Shown here: positions 16,383 through 26,395 of the stretch, in pieces
How positions within the stretch are numbered: position 1 is the first letter of the stretch
How the letters are laid out: each line of letters begins with the position of its first letter
Origin: Burkholderiaceae bacterium
GTDB taxonomy: Bacteria; Pseudomonadota; Gammaproteobacteria; Burkholderiales; Burkholderiaceae_C
DNA: 64,000 nt
Reading direction: 5' to 3'
Assembly (NCBI GenBank): GCA_017992055.1
Contig: JAGOPK010000007.1
Span: 124,001 to 188,000 of the forward strand
Notes under the pieces: model-generated
What the model was told of the DNA's origin: nothing
The model's input: the letters and a program-made list of their open reading frames with translations, nothing else
The model's database searches: none
Translations under genes and position numbers: made by a program

Positions 16383-18645
16383 GCTCGGCCAGCGCATCAC
16401 CCACGGCCCGCGCCAGCTCGGCACGCCGGTAGGGCTTGGCCAGCAGTCGCACGCCGGGGTCCAGCCGGCCATGGTGGGCGATGGCGTTGTCGGTATAGCC
16501 CGAGGTGAACAGCACCCTCAGCCCGGGCCGCAGGCGCAGCGCGGCCTCGGCCAGCTCGGGGCCGGTCATGCCGCCGTGCATCACCACATCGGTGAACAGC
16601 AGCGCCGGCACCAGCATGCCGTCGCCCGGCTGCAGCCGCTGCAGTGCGGCCGGGCCGCTGTCGGCCTCGATCACGCGGTAGCCCAGCGAGCGCAGCTCGT
16701 TGACCGCCAGGCGGCGCACCGCGGCATCGTCCTCGACCACCAACACCACCTGGCCATGGCCGGCCTGCAGCGGCTGCAGCACCTCGGCCGCCGGCGCATC
16801 GGCCGGCTGGGCGGCGCGGGGCAGGAACAATTTGACGGTCGTGCCATGGCCGGGCTCGGAATACAGCGCCACATGGCCGGCCGACTGCTTGACGAAGCCA
16901 TAGACCATGGCCAGGCCCAGGCCCGTGCCCTTGCCTTTTTCCTTGGTGGTGAAAAAGGGCTCGAACACCTGCTCCAGGTGCTCGGCGGCAATGCCGCTGC
17001 CGGTGTCCGACACCGCCAGCATCACATAGTCGCCGGGCTGCAGGTCGGCATGGCGCCCGACATAGGCCGCATCCAGCCGGGCATTGGCGGTCTCCAGCGT
17101 CAGCCGGCCGCCGCCGGGCATGGCGTCGCGGGCGTTCAGGCACAGGTTGAGCACGGCGTTCTCCAGCTGGCCGGGGTCGACCATCGCCGGCCACAGGCCG
17201 GCGCCGGGCAGCCACTCGATCTGCACCGGCGCGCCGAGCGTGCGCTGCAACATCGGATGCAGGCCGTCGACCAGGGCATTGACCTCGGTGGGCCGCGGCG
17301 CCAGCGCCTGCTTGCGCGCAAAGGCCAGCAGCTGGCGTGTCAGCTCGGCACCCCGCTCGGCGGCGGCCACCACGGCCTCGGCCAGGGCCTGCTGGGCATG
17401 TGGCGCCTGCTGGGCCGCGAGCTGCTCGGACAGCAGCTCGGCATTGCCCAGCACCACCGTCAGCAGGTTGTTGAAGTCGTGGGCCACGCCGCCGGTGAGC
17501 TGGCCGATGGCCTGCATGCGCTGCGACTGGCGCAGCCGCGCGTCGAGGCCGGCGATATCCTGGCGGTGCTGTTCCAGCGCCTGGGCGGTCTGGTTCAGCA
17601 CCTGCATCAGCTGGCCCAGCTCGCCGCGCGGCAGCGGCGGCTCCAGGCGCGCCGTCAGATCCCCGGCGGCCATGCTGCGGGCCATGCCGGTGATGCGCTG
17701 GATCGGCCGCCGCAGCGCCAGCTCGGCCACCGCCCACAGCGCTGCGAACAGCAGCGCCGCCACCAGGGCCAGCTGCAGCATCACCGCGGCAAAGCGGCGG
17801 TCGGCGTCGGCCACCAGGCCGTCGCGCGGCGCGCCCACCAGCACCAGCAGGCCGGCATCGGCGGTGAGCGCCGGATCGGCCCGCGTCCAGCGCATCACCT
17901 GGCCCTGGGGATCGGCCAGCTCGACGCTGTGCTGCGGCCCGGCCTGGCCGGCAAACTGCCACAGCGGCTGGCTGGCCAGCGAGCTGCCGGGCTTGAAGCC
18001 CGCGGCGTCGGCCGGCGTGCCGGCCAGCAGCGTGCCGCGGGCGTCCAGCAGCAGCAGGCGCACGCCGGGCACCGGCCGGGGCGTGCGCATGCGGGACTGG
18101 TCGAGCTGGCGCTGCAGGTTCAGCGAGGCCAGCAGCACGAACGGGCGGCCGCCCTCGGCGGCGGCGTCGGTGGCGCCGGCCTGGTAGGCGATCTGCAGCA
18201 CGGCCTGGCCGGTGATGCGGCCGAACACCGGTTCCAGCGCCACCGTGCCGGCCTGCGACATGGCCTTGCGGAAATAGGCCCGGTCGCTGAGCTGCAGTTC
18301 ACGCCCGCTGCGCAGCGAGTCGCAGAACAGCGTGCCGTCGGCGTGGATGGTGATCAGGCCGGTGTACTGCGGATGGGCCTCCAGCACCTCGGCCATGAAG
18401 TCCGAGCAGCCGCGGCGGTCGGTGGTGGCCAGCACCGGCACCCGCGACAGGCCATACAGCAGCTGGGCCGTGCCCTGGATGCGGTCGACCAGGTGCAGGG
18501 CCTGGGCCTCGGCCAGGGCCTGCATGCTGCGGGTCTGCTCGGCCAGCGCCGCGTCGCGCTCGTGCAGCAGGCGGGCAACGGCCATCAGCGCCGGCAGCAG
18601 GGTGGCCAGCAGGGCAATCGTCAGCAGGCGTGCACGGATGCTCAT
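16324..18645 (-). CDS. Hybrid sensor histidine kinase / receiver
   Basis: This 773-residue membrane kinase has helix 1 (residues about 6-25), a periplasmic Cache-type sensor (about 35-275), helix 2 (about 285-305), HAMP (about 308-360), HisKA with the phospho-acceptor His near 389 ([20 protein letters not shown]), HATPase_c (N box [15 protein letters not shown] boxes DTGSGI and [11 protein letters not shown]), and a C-terminal receiver ([13 protein letters not shown], phospho-Asp in [11 protein letters not shown], Lys in [11 protein letters not shown]). It should sense a periplasmic ligand. A stand-alone receiver protein is encoded divergently 89 bp away and may be its partner. Confidence 0.9.
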   Translation of the reverse strand: MSIRARLLTIALLATLLPALMAVARLLHERDAALAEQTRSMQALAEAQALHLVDRIQGTAQLLYGLSRVPVLATTDRRGCSDFMAEVLEAHPQYTGLITIHADGTLFCDSLRSGRELQLSDRAYFRKAMSQAGTVALEPVFGRITGQAVLQIAYQAGATDAAAEGGRPFVLLASLNLQRQLDQSRMRTPRPVPGVRLLLLDARGTLLAGTPADAAGFKPGSSLASQPLWQFAGQAGPQHSVELADPQGQVMRWTRADPALTADAGLLVLVGAPRDGLVADADRRFAAVMLQLALVAALLFAALWAVAELALRRPIQRITGMARSMAAGDLTARLEPPLPRGELGQLMQVLNQTAQALEQHRQDIAGLDARLRQSQRMQAIGQLTGGVAHDFNNLLTVVLGNAELLSEQLAAQQAPHAQQALAEAVVAAAERGAELTRQLLAFARKQALAPRPTEVNALVDGLHPMLQRTLGAPVQIEWLPGAGLWPAMVDPGQLENAVLNLCLNARDAMPGGGRLTLETANARLDAAYVGRHADLQPGDYVMLAVSDTGSGIAAEHLEQVFEPFFTTKEKGKGTGLGLAMVYGFVKQSAGHVALYSEPGHGTTVKLFLPRAAQPADAPAAEVLQPLQAGHGQVVLVVEDDAAVRRLAVNELRSLGYRVIEADSGPAALQRLQPGDGMLVPALLFTDVVMHGGMTGPELAEAALRLRPGLRVLFTSGYTDNAIAHHGRLDPGVRLLAKPYRRAELARAVGDALAEPIAAETPAAHAPSAPGSHS

Positions 18646-18734
18646 CAGGGGCGGGCAAAGGACCGCAGTGGCTCCACGGTCACGCGTAGTATGCGACCAG
18701 CCATGGCCACAGCAAGCCGACCCAACAACCCGCG

Positions 18735-19139
18735 ATGTGTGCGGCCATCTGGATGCGCCGCATGATGCAGCGACGCCTGCTGGTGCTGGACGACGACCCG
18801 ACCGTGGCGCAGATCCTGCAGATGGGCGCGCAGTCGCTGGGCTTCGACACCCGGCTGTGCCTGAGCGCGGCCGAGTTCCATCCGCTGCAGCGCGACTGGC
18901 AGCCCAGCCATGTGGTGCTGGACCTGGCCCTGCCCGATGCCGGCATCGGCCAGGTGCTGGAACGGCTGGCGGCCGATGGCTGCCGGGCCCGGCTGCTGGT
19001 GTGCAGCGGCGCCAGCCTGGGCGAGATCGAGGCGGCGCTGGATCAGGCCCGGGCCCGGGGCCTGCTGCTGGCCGGCAACGGCGCCCTGCCCAAGCCGTTC
19101 AGGCTGGCCCAGCTGCGCCAGCTGCTGGCCGCGGGCTAG
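18735..19139 (+). CDS. Stand-alone response-regulator receiver protein
   Basis: This 134-residue protein consists only of a receiver domain: acidic pocket in LLVLDDDPTVAQILQ, phospho-Asp in HVVLDLALPDAG, Ser in LLVCSGAS and Lys in ALPKPFRLAQL. It has no output domain, so it probably works by protein contact, for instance in a phosphorelay with the divergent hybrid kinase. The start is uncertain: ATGs at 18735, 18753, 18762 and 18765 are all possible, and the domain itself begins just after the last. The 3' end overlaps the convergent quinone oxidoreductase gene by 4 bp. Confidence 0.78.
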   Translation: MCAAIWMRRMMQRRLLVLDDDPTVAQILQMGAQSLGFDTRLCLSAAEFHPLQRDWQPSHVVLDLALPDAGIGQVLERLAADGCRARLLVCSGASLGEIEAALDQARARGLLLAGNGALPKPFRLAQLRQLLAAG

Positions 19140-20119
19140 GGGATCAGGATGCTGCAGCCGGTGGTCTGGCGCGCCTCCAGGTCGCGGTGTGCCTGGGCCA
19201 CCTGGTCCAGCCCATAACGCTGGTCGATGCGGATGCTGACCGCGCCCGAGCCGACCACGTCGAACAGGTCGTCGGCCATGGCCTGGGTGGCCTCGCGGGT
19301 GGCGATGTGGGTGAACAGCGTGGCCCGCGTGATGTACAGCGAGCCCTTGGCGCCCAGGATGCCCGGCGCAAACGGCGGCACCGGCCCCGAGGCATTGCCG
19401 AAGCTGGCCAGCAGGCCGAAGGGCCGCAGCACGTTGAGGCTGCCCTCGAAGGTGTCCTTGCCCACCGAGTCGTAGACCACCTTGACGCCGGCGCCGCCGG
19501 TGATCTGCTTGACCCGCGCCACCCAGTCCTCGCTGCGGTAGTCGATGGCGAACTCGGCGCCATGCTGCAGCGCCAGCGCGCACTTGGCGGCGCTGCCGGC
19601 GGTGGCGATCAGGCGCAGGCCCAGGTGGCGCGCCCACTGGCAGGCGATCAGGCCCACGCCGCCGGCCGCCGCATGCCAGACCACGAAGTCGCCCGGCTGC
19701 AGGCCCTCGGCCGGCAGCGTCTTCTTCAGCAGGTACTGGGCGGTCAGGCCCTTGAGCATCATCGCCGCGCCGGTGTCGAAGTCGATGCCGTCGGGCAGGC
19801 GGCAGACATTGCGCGCCGGCATCAGCCGCACATCGCAGTAGCTGCCCGGCGGGTTGCTGGCATAGGCCGCGCGGTCGCCGGGCTCCAGGTGCATCACGCC
19901 CTCGCCCACCGCCTCGACGATGCCGGCGCCCTCCATGCCCAGGGTCAGCGGCAGCGGGTTCTGGTACAGGCCGGTGCGCTGGTAGACGTCGATGAAGTTC
20001 AGGCCCACGGCCTGGTGGCGGATGCGGATCTCGCCGGGGCCGGGTTCGCCGACCTCGCGCTCGACCAACTGCATGGCTTCGGGGCCGCCGTACTGGGCAA
20101 TCTGGATCACGCGGGACAT
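19136..20119 (-). CDS. NADPH:quinone oxidoreductase (zinc-independent MDR family)
   Basis: This 327-residue protein matches QorA-type quinone reductases: N-terminal GroES-like domain with HQAVGLNFIDVYQRTGLY, TLGMEGAGIVEAVGEGV, and a Rossmann NADPH domain with WHAAAGGVGLIACQWARHLG. No zinc-binding Cys cluster is present. It should reduce quinones or enones with NADPH in the cytoplasm. AGGAGAG lies ten bases before the ATG at 20119. It is divergent from the EamA transporter gene. Confidence 0.9.
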   Translation of the reverse strand: MSRVIQIAQYGGPEAMQLVEREVGEPGPGEIRIRHQAVGLNFIDVYQRTGLYQNPLPLTLGMEGAGIVEAVGEGVMHLEPGDRAAYASNPPGSYCDVRLMPARNVCRLPDGIDFDTGAAMMLKGLTAQYLLKKTLPAEGLQPGDFVVWHAAAGGVGLIACQWARHLGLRLIATAGSAAKCALALQHGAEFAIDYRSEDWVARVKQITGGAGVKVVYDSVGKDTFEGSLNVLRPFGLLASFGNASGPVPPFAPGILGAKGSLYITRATLFTHIATREATQAMADDLFDVVGSGAVSIRIDQRYGLDQVAQAHRDLEARQTTGCSILIP

Positions 20120-20242
20120 GGCTGGGCTCTCCTGACTGGACACTCGTCCGAGAGCGTAACCGCTGCCGGCCTGGCGGCGCATGCCAACGGACTTTGCAGC
20201 GCCGCCATCCAGCCGCCCCGGCCAGGCCCGGACAATGCGGCG

Positions 20243-21223
20243 ATGAGTCTGTCTCCCCGCCTGGCCCTGCTGCTGGCCGTGCCCCCGCTGATGTGGGCCG
20301 GCAATGCCGTGGTCGGCCGCCTGGCCATCCAATCCATCGCCCCGCTGTGGCTGAATGCCGCCCGCTGGACCCTGGCCCTGCTGCTGCTGGCCCCGCTGGC
20401 CTGGCGCGCGCTGGCGCCGCGCGAGGCACGGGCGCAGATCCGCCAGCGCTGGCCGCACCTGGCCCTGCTGAGCCTGACCGGCGTGGGCGCCTACAACGCG
20501 CTGCAGTACCTGGCCCTGACCACCAGCACGCCGCTGAACGTGACCCTGATCGCCGCCAGCTCGCCGGTGTGGGCGCTGGCCATCGGCGCGCTGTGCTATG
20601 GCGAGCGGCCGCGCCGCGCCCAGCTGCTGGGGGCGGCGCTGTCCCTGCTGGGCGTGGCCGCCGTGCTGTCGCGCGGCGACCCGGCGGCGCTGGCGCGGGT
20701 GCAGTTCGTCTCGGGCGACCTGCTGATGCTGCTGGCCATCCTCAGCTGGAGCGTCTACAGCTGGCTGCTGGCGCGGCCGCCGGCGCACATGCAGGGCGAG
20801 GCCCGGCCGGCCTGGGCCCGCGACTGGGCCGGCTTTCTGCTGGTGCAGATGCTGCTGGGCCTGGCCTGGGCCGTGGCCGGCGCCGGGCTGATGGAGGCGC
20901 TGGCGCCCAGCGCGCCCGTCCGCTGGTCGCCGATGCTGGCGCTGGCCCTGCTGTTCATCGCCATCGGCCCGTCGCTGATCGCCTACCGGCTGTGGGGCCT
21001 GGGCGTGGCCCAGGCCGGGCCGGCGGTGGCGGCGTTTTTCGCCAACCTCACGCCGCTGTTCGCCGCCCTGCTGTCGGCGGCCCTGCTGGGCGAATGGCCA
21101 CGCGCCTACCACGGCCTGGCCTTTGCGCTGATCGCCGCCGGCATCTGGGTGTCGTCGCGGCGCCCAACGCGGGACCCATCGCCGCGCCAGAATGCAGGCC
21201 ATGACGACCCGCAGCGACGCTGA
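20243..21223 (+). CDS. EamA/DMT-superfamily transporter
   Basis: This 326-residue protein has ten predicted membrane helices in two EamA repeats. It opens with LLLAVPPLMWAGNAVVGRLA, the usual first helix, and includes NALQYLALTTSTPLNVTLI and VAAFFANLTPLFAALLSAALLGE, typical of the family. Such proteins export amino acids, nucleotides or other metabolites; the substrate cannot be read from sequence. The C-terminus overlaps the nitroreductase start by 23 bp, suggesting cotranscription. Confidence 0.87.
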   Translation: MSLSPRLALLLAVPPLMWAGNAVVGRLAIQSIAPLWLNAARWTLALLLLAPLAWRALAPREARAQIRQRWPHLALLSLTGVGAYNALQYLALTTSTPLNVTLIAASSPVWALAIGALCYGERPRRAQLLGAALSLLGVAAVLSRGDPAALARVQFVSGDLLMLLAILSWSVYSWLLARPPAHMQGEARPAWARDWAGFLLVQMLLGLAWAVAGAGLMEALAPSAPVRWSPMLALALLFIAIGPSLIAYRLWGLGVAQAGPAVAAFFANLTPLFAALLSAALLGEWPRAYHGLAFALIAAGIWVSSRRPTRDPSPRQNAGHDDPQRR

Positions 21224-21806
21224 CCTGGCCGGCCTGGCGCTGGCGCTGATCGCCAGCCGCCGCTCGGTGGCGCCCAAGCGCCTGCAGGCGCCCGGCCCCG
21301 GCGACGAGCAGCTGCGCCAGCTGGTGGATGCCGCAGCCACCGCGCCCGACCACGAGGGCCTCAAGCCCTGGCGGCTGATCCGCATCGCCGACCACCAGCG
21401 CGATGCGCTGGCCGACCTGTTCGAGGCCTGCGCCCGCGACCGCCACCCGCCCCCCGGCGCCGAGGACCTGCAGCGCTCGCGCGCCAAGGCCTACCGCGCG
21501 CCGGTGCTGCTGCTGGCCGTGCTGAACAGCCAGCCCGTCGATCCTGAGGTGCCCGACACCGAGCGCGCGATCTCGCTGGGCGCAGCGCTGATGGCCCTGA
21601 TGCTGGCCGCCCATGGCATGGGCTACGGCGCCATGCTGACCAGCGGCCGCGCGGTGCGCACCGAGCGCTTCGCCCGCGCCTTCGGCCTGGCCGAGGGCGA
21701 GCAGGCGGCGTGCTTTGTCTCGGTGGGCACGCCGGAGCAGCCGCGCAAGCATCGGCCGCGGGAGGATGGGCGGGCGCGGTTGAGCGACTGGGCCGGGCCT
21801 CAGTAG
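21201..21806 (+). CDS. Nitroreductase-family flavoprotein
   Basis: This 201-residue protein matches the nitroreductase family: LIASRRSVAPKRL near the N-terminus (FMN phosphate contact), AATAPDHEGLKPWRLIRI, and SLGAALMALMLAAHGMGYGAML, typical of the YdjA-type branch. It should bind FMN and reduce nitro or related compounds with NAD(P)H. The ATG at 21201 is preferred to one at 21192. It overlaps the transporter upstream and its stop overlaps the convergent acyl-CoA dehydrogenase by 7 bp. Confidence 0.85.
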   Translation: MTTRSDADLAGLALALIASRRSVAPKRLQAPGPGDEQLRQLVDAAATAPDHEGLKPWRLIRIADHQRDALADLFEACARDRHPPPGAEDLQRSRAKAYRAPVLLLAVLNSQPVDPEVPDTERAISLGAALMALMLAAHGMGYGAMLTSGRAVRTERFARAFGLAEGEQAACFVSVGTPEQPRKHRPREDGRARLSDWAGPQ

Positions 21807-22945
21807 TTCGACAACCGCGCCGCGCGGTCCAGGTGGAAGCCCGCATCGCCCAGCCAGGTCTGCAGCACCCGGGCCCGGGCCATGAACAGGCCGAAGTCCA
21901 GCGCGTCGGTCATGCCGATGCCGCCGTGCATCTGCACGCCTTCCTGCACCGCACGGTTGGCGGTCAGGCAGGCGCGGGCCTTGGCTTGCGACACCAGGCG
22001 GGCGGTGGCCGCTGACAGGGCCGGCGCGGTGGCTTCGGTAGCCAGCGCATCGAGGGCTGCGGTGACGATGGCTCGGCTCAGCTCCAGATCGCAGTGCAGC
22101 TCGGCGGCGCGGTGCTGCAGGGCCTGGAATTCGCCGATGGCACGGTCGAACTGCTTGCGCTCCTTCAGATAGGCCAGGGTGCGCTGGAACACCTCATCGG
22201 CCAGGCCTTGCAGTTCGGCGGCGATGACGGCGCGGCCCAGGTCCAGCGTGGCGTCCAGCGCCGCGGCGGCATCGGGTGCGCTTGAAAGCCGCGCGCTGTC
22301 GGGCAGCATCACGCCGTCGAGCGTGAGGCGCGCGGCGCCATGGGCATCGATCTGGACCAGGGCCTCGACGTCAAGCCCCGGCGTGCCGGCCGGCAGCAGC
22401 CACAGCGACAGCGCGCCATCGGCCAGCGCGCTGACCAGATGGCCATCGGCGCCGGCACCATCGACCACCAGGGTCTTGGCGCCATCGAGCCGCCAGCCGT
22501 CGCCGCTGCGCGTGGCCCGCGTCTGCACGCGGTCGGGACGGTGCCGCGGCGCCTCGTCGATGGCCAGGGCCAGGCGGGCCTCGGCGCTGGCGATGCGTCG
22601 CAACCAGTCGGCCTGCTGGGCGGCCGTGCCGGCGCGCTGCAACAGCGTGGCCGCCAGCACCGCGCCGGACAGCCAGGGCGTGGGCGTCAGCGTGTGGCCG
22701 ATCTGCTCGGCCAGCACGCCGGCCTCCAGCGGGCCCAGACCCAGGCCGCCGTGCTCGTCGGCCACCAGCATCGCCGCATAGCCCTGGTCGGCAAACTCGC
22801 GCCACAGCGCCGGGCTGTGGCCCAGCGCCGTGCTGGCATCACCGGCATCGCGCAGCGCACGCAGATGGGCCACCGGTGCGCGCTCGGCCAGAAAGTCGCG
22901 TGCGCTGTCCTGCAGCTGTTGCTGCTGTTCGTCGAGGTTCCACAT
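21800..22945 (-). CDS. Acyl-CoA dehydrogenase family protein (second of pair)
   Basis: This 381-residue flavoprotein matches the acyl-CoA dehydrogenase fold: an N-terminal helical domain (LQDSARDFLAER), a middle beta domain (GWRLDGAKTLVVDGAGADG) and a C-terminal helical domain with YLKERKQFDRAIGEFQALQHR and VQMHGGIGMTDALDFGLFM. It follows another acyl-CoA dehydrogenase by 4 bp; such pairs usually form heteromeric enzymes acting on unusual acyl-CoAs (for example steroid or aromatic side chains). The start is the ATG at 22945 (MWNLDEQQQQL). Confidence 0.88.
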   Translation of the reverse strand: MWNLDEQQQQLQDSARDFLAERAPVAHLRALRDAGDASTALGHSPALWREFADQGYAAMLVADEHGGLGLGPLEAGVLAEQIGHTLTPTPWLSGAVLAATLLQRAGTAAQQADWLRRIASAEARLALAIDEAPRHRPDRVQTRATRSGDGWRLDGAKTLVVDGAGADGHLVSALADGALSLWLLPAGTPGLDVEALVQIDAHGAARLTLDGVMLPDSARLSSAPDAAAALDATLDLGRAVIAAELQGLADEVFQRTLAYLKERKQFDRAIGEFQALQHRAAELHCDLELSRAIVTAALDALATEATAPALSAATARLVSQAKARACLTANRAVQEGVQMHGGIGMTDALDFGLFMARARVLQTWLGDAGFHLDRAARLSNY

Positions 22946-22949
22946 GGCT

Positions 22950-24122
22950 TCAGGCTCCGGGCAGGCCCAGCAGGCGCTTGGCAACAACGTTGAGCTGGAC
23001 CTCGCTGGTGCCGCCCTCGATGGAATTGGCCTTGCTGCGCAGCCAGGTGCGGGGCACGGCGCCGTCGCCGCTGCGCTCGCCTTGCCACTCCAGCGCCTCG
23101 GCGCCGCCGGCGGCCATCATCAGCTCCCAGCGGCGCTTGTTCAGCTCGGCGCCATAGAACTTCAGCGCCGACGAGGTGGCCGGGTGGCCACGCCCACGTC
23201 GGGCCTGGCTGGCGGCCATGGCCATCCAGGCGCGGAACGCGGCCTCGTCGCATTCGAAGCGGGCAATGTCGGCGCGCAGCAGCGGATCGTCCAGCCGGCC
23301 CGCCGCATCGCGGCCCAGGCGCTCGGCCGCGGCCTCGCCCACCGGGCGCGGCAGGTTGCGCTCGCCGATGGCGCTGATCATCTCGCGCTCGTGCTGCAGC
23401 AGATACTTGGCCACGGTCCAGCCGTCGTTCAGCTCGCCCACCAGGTTGGCGCGCGGCACGGGCACGGCATCGAAGAAGGTCTCGCAGAACGGGCTCTTGC
23501 CCGAGATCAGCTTGATGGGCCGGGTGCTGACGCCGGGCGTGGCCATGTCGATCAGCAGGAAGCTGATGCCGGTGTGCTTCTTGGCGCGGTCGGTGCGCGT
23601 CAGGCAGAAGATCCAGTCGGCCTGGTCGGCATACGAGGTCCAGACCTTCTGGCCGGTGACGACAAAGCCCTGGTCGGTGATCTCGGCGCGTGTGGCCAGC
23701 GAGGCCAGGTCGCTGCCGGCATTGGGCTCGCTGTAGCCCTGGCACCAGCGGATCTCGCCGCGCGCGATCCTGGGCAGGTGCTCGCGCTTCTGCGTCTCGT
23801 TGCCATACTTCAGCAGCGCCGGGCCCAGCATCCAGATGCCAAAGCTCTGCAGCGGCGGCCGGCAGCCGAGTGCCGCCATTTCTTCGCGCAGCACCTTGGC
23901 CTGGGCGGCGTCCAGGCCACCGCCGCCGTACTCGCGCGGCCAGGTCGGCACGGTCCAGCCGCGCTCGGCCATGCGTTCCAGCCACAGGCGCTGGGCTTCG
24001 CTCTGGAACTGCCAGTGCCGGCCGCCCCAGCAGATGTCGGCCTCGCTGCGCACCGGCTGGCGCATCTCGGGCGGGCAGTTGGCTTCGAGCCAGCCGCGCA
24101 CCTCGTTGCGGAAGTCTTGCAT
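22950..24122 (-). CDS. Acyl-CoA dehydrogenase family protein (first of pair)
   Basis: This 390-residue protein has the acyl-CoA dehydrogenase hallmarks: RWCQGYSEPNAGSDLASLAT and GQKVWTSYADQADWIFCL in the FAD/substrate region and KANSIEGGTSEVQLNVVAKR at the C-terminus. The long N-terminal Trp/Arg-rich segment places it in the branch that pairs with a second, shorter subunit. It sits between an SDR gene 13 bp upstream and the second dehydrogenase 4 bp downstream, so the three form one operon. The substrate is unknown. Confidence 0.9.
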   Translation of the reverse strand: MQDFRNEVRGWLEANCPPEMRQPVRSEADICWGGRHWQFQSEAQRLWLERMAERGWTVPTWPREYGGGGLDAAQAKVLREEMAALGCRPPLQSFGIWMLGPALLKYGNETQKREHLPRIARGEIRWCQGYSEPNAGSDLASLATRAEITDQGFVVTGQKVWTSYADQADWIFCLTRTDRAKKHTGISFLLIDMATPGVSTRPIKLISGKSPFCETFFDAVPVPRANLVGELNDGWTVAKYLLQHEREMISAIGERNLPRPVGEAAAERLGRDAAGRLDDPLLRADIARFECDEAAFRAWMAMAASQARRGRGHPATSSALKFYGAELNKRRWELMMAAGGAEALEWQGERSGDGAVPRTWLRSKANSIEGGTSEVQLNVVAKRLLGLPGA

Positions 24123-24135
24123 GGCCGCTCCCGCG

Positions 24136-24903
24136 TCAGATGGTGTTGCCGCCGTCGCAGACGATGGCCTGGCCGGTGACGAAGCTGGAGGCCTTGGACG
24201 CCAGGAACACCGCCGCGCCGGCGATCTCGTCGGGCTCGCCGATGCGGCGCAGCGGCACGTCCTGGGTGTGCTGGCGCAGCGTCTCGGGGTCTTCCCAGAG
24301 CGCGCGGGCGAAGTCGGTGCGGATCAGGCCGGGCGCGATGCAGTTGACGCGCACGCCCTGCGGGCCCACCTCGTGCGCCAGGTTGCGCGCCAGCTGGAAG
24401 TCGGCCGCCTTGCTGATGTTGTAGGCGCCGATGCTGGTGCTGCCGCGCAGGCCGCCGATGGACGAGACGATGATCACCGAGCCGTCGCGGCGCTCCACCA
24501 TCTGCGGCAGGCACATCTGGATCAGCCAGTGGTTGCTGATGACGTTGTTGTCCAGGATCTTGCGGAACTGCTCGTCGGCGATGCCGCCCATGGGCCCGTA
24601 GTAGGGGTTGCTGGCGGCATTGCAGACCAGCACGTCCACGCGGCCGAACTCGGCCATCGTCGCATCCACCAGGGCCTGCAGCTGCTGCTTGCTGCTGATG
24701 CTGGCGGCCACCGCCAGCGCGCGGCCGGCGCCGTGGCGGGCATTGATGGCCGCGGCCACCTCGTCGCAGGCCGGCTGCTTGCGCGAGCTGATGACCACGC
24801 GCGCGCCATGCTCGGCCAGGCGCTCGGCAATGGCGCGGCCGATGCCACGCGACGAACCGGTGACGATGGCCACGCGGCCGCTGAGATCAAAGAGTTCGGG
24901 CAT
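24136..24903 (-). CDS. SDR-family oxidoreductase
   Basis: This 255-residue protein is a classical short-chain dehydrogenase: the NAD(P) loop is GSSRGIGRAIAERL (residues about 16-30), the NAG-like strand is CNAASNPYYG, and the catalytic Ser-Tyr-Lys are in VSSIGGLRG and YNISKAAD. It ends with FVTGQAIVCDGGNTI. It probably oxidises a 3-hydroxyacyl-CoA or related alcohol together with the two dehydrogenases behind it. GGAG lies about 7 bases before the ATG at 24903. The operon is divergent from the double-TetR gene. Confidence 0.9.
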   Translation of the reverse strand: MPELFDLSGRVAIVTGSSRGIGRAIAERLAEHGARVVISSRKQPACDEVAAAINARHGAGRALAVAASISSKQQLQALVDATMAEFGRVDVLVCNAASNPYYGPMGGIADEQFRKILDNNVISNHWLIQMCLPQMVERRDGSVIIVSSIGGLRGSTSIGAYNISKAADFQLARNLAHEVGPQGVRVNCIAPGLIRTDFARALWEDPETLRQHTQDVPLRRIGEPDEIAGAAVFLASKASSFVTGQAIVCDGGNTI

Positions 24904-25081
24904 GTCTCGCTCCATCGTTGCGCGCCGGCTGCATGGGCCGGGGTCCGCGTTAACCCTGTGCAGGGGGCTTGTGCGAATGCGGGATGCTCGCGGCGATGCG
25001 CCGCAGGACCGACTTCGCCAGATCACCATACCGCCAACCCCAAAGCGCCATCCGTCGCCACAGCGACAGCGCCCCGGGGCG

Positions 25082-26395
25082 ATGAGCGGCGCCGCCCCAC
25101 CCGCCGATGGCGGCACGGCGCGCTTCCAGCGCCGTCGCGAGGCCATCCTCGACGGCGCGGCGCGGCTGTTCAACCAGCAGGGCCTGCGTGGCGGCACGCT
25201 GGCCGATGTGGCGCGCAGCGTGGGCCTGGCCACCAACAGCATCACCTACTACTACCGGCGCAAGGAAGACCTGGCCTGGGCCTGCCTGCAGCGCAGCATG
25301 CAGGCGCTGGGCGCCGATGCCCGCGCTGCCGCCGCCACGCCCGGCGGCCTGGCCGCGCGCCTGCACGCGCTGTGCGGCCAGCACCTGGCGCGGCTGGCGG
25401 CGATTGCCGAGGGCCGGCATCCGGAGCTGGTGCAGTTCACCGACGTGCTCAGCGTCGGCCCGCCGCACGACGCCGCGGTGCGCGCCGCCTACACCGCGCT
25501 GTTCCGCCAGCTGCGCACGGTGCTGGAGCCGGTCAGCGGCAGCGCCGACCCGCCGCTGCCGCGCGATGCGCTGAATGCCCGTGCCCACCTGCTGCTGTCC
25601 ACGCTGAGCTGGGCGCGGGTCTGGCTGCAGCGCTACGAGCCCGGCGACCACGGCCTGCTGGCCAGCCGCCTGGCCGACCTGCTGCTGACGGGCGTGGCCG
25701 CCGCCAGCGCAGCGCCGCTGGCCGCGGCGGCGCAGCCAGGCCAGACCCAGACCCTGACCCTGCCCGCCGAGGCGATCGGCGCCGCCGACGACACCGGCGT
25801 GGCCTATCTGCGCGCGGCCTCGCGCCTGGTCAACGAGCAGGGCTACCACGGCGCCTCGGTGGACCGCATCGCCGCCGAGCTGCAGCTGACCAAGGGCTCG
25901 TTCTACCACCACCACGGCACCAAGGAGGCGCTGATCGCCGCCGGCTTCAACCGCACCTTCGCGGTGGTGCGCGCGGCGCAGAGCATGGCGCTGGCAGCGC
26001 CGGGCAGCGGCCTGCAGCGCCTGGCCCTGGTGTGCCGCACGCTGCTGGACTTCCAGCTCGGCGCCCAGGGTCCGCTGCTGCGGCTGACGGCCTGGAACGC
26101 CCTGCCCGAAGCCCTGCGCCTGGATGCCCAGCGCACCATGGACCGGCTGGGCGAGCGCTTTGCCAGCTTCGTCATCGCCGGCATGGCCGACGGCTCGATG
26201 CGCGTGGTCGACCCCTCGGTGACAGCGCAAGTGCTCAACGGCATGCTCAATGCGGCTGCCGAGATGGAACGCTGGGTGCCTGGCCTGCATGCGGGCAATG
26301 CCTTCGAGCTGTATGCCATGCCCTTGTTCACCGGCTTCCTGTCCAGCGCCGCCCCCGATTTCGTCCCCGACACCGCCCCCGTTGCCGCCCCATGA
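25082..26395 (+). CDS. Double-headed TetR-family regulator (two TetR units in one chain)
   Basis: This 437-residue protein contains two TetR helix-turn-helix regions. The first is at about residues 18-62 (ILDGAARLFNQQGLRGGTL; LATNSITYYYRRKEDLA) and the second at about 240-287 (LRAASRLVNEQGYHGASVD; LTKGSFYHHHGTKEALI), each followed by an alpha-helical ligand domain. Normal TetR proteins are about 200 residues and dimerise. It is divergent from the SDR/dehydrogenase operon and its stop overlaps the AMP-ligase start by 4 bp, so it probably regulates both sides in response to an acyl-CoA (inference). Confidence 0.87.
   Translation: MSGAAPPADGGTARFQRRREAILDGAARLFNQQGLRGGTLADVARSVGLATNSITYYYRRKEDLAWACLQRSMQALGADARAAAATPGGLAARLHALCGQHLARLAAIAEGRHPELVQFTDVLSVGPPHDAAVRAAYTALFRQLRTVLEPVSGSADPPLPRDALNARAHLLLSTLSWARVWLQRYEPGDHGLLASRLADLLLTGVAAASAAPLAAAAQPGQTQTLTLPAEAIGAADDTGVAYLRAASRLVNEQGYHGASVDRIAAELQLTKGSFYHHHGTKEALIAAGFNRTFAVVRAAQSMALAAPGSGLQRLALVCRTLLDFQLGAQGPLLRLTAWNALPEALRLDAQRTMDRLGERFASFVIAGMADGSMRVVDPSVTAQVLNGMLNAAAEMERWVPGLHAGNAFELYAMPLFTGFLSSAAPDFVPDTAPVAAP

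Noticed and set aside
18646-20242. Extension of the EamA transporter frame back to 18332.
   Set aside because: The frame crosses the receiver and quinone oxidoreductase genes; family homology begins at the ATG at 20243.
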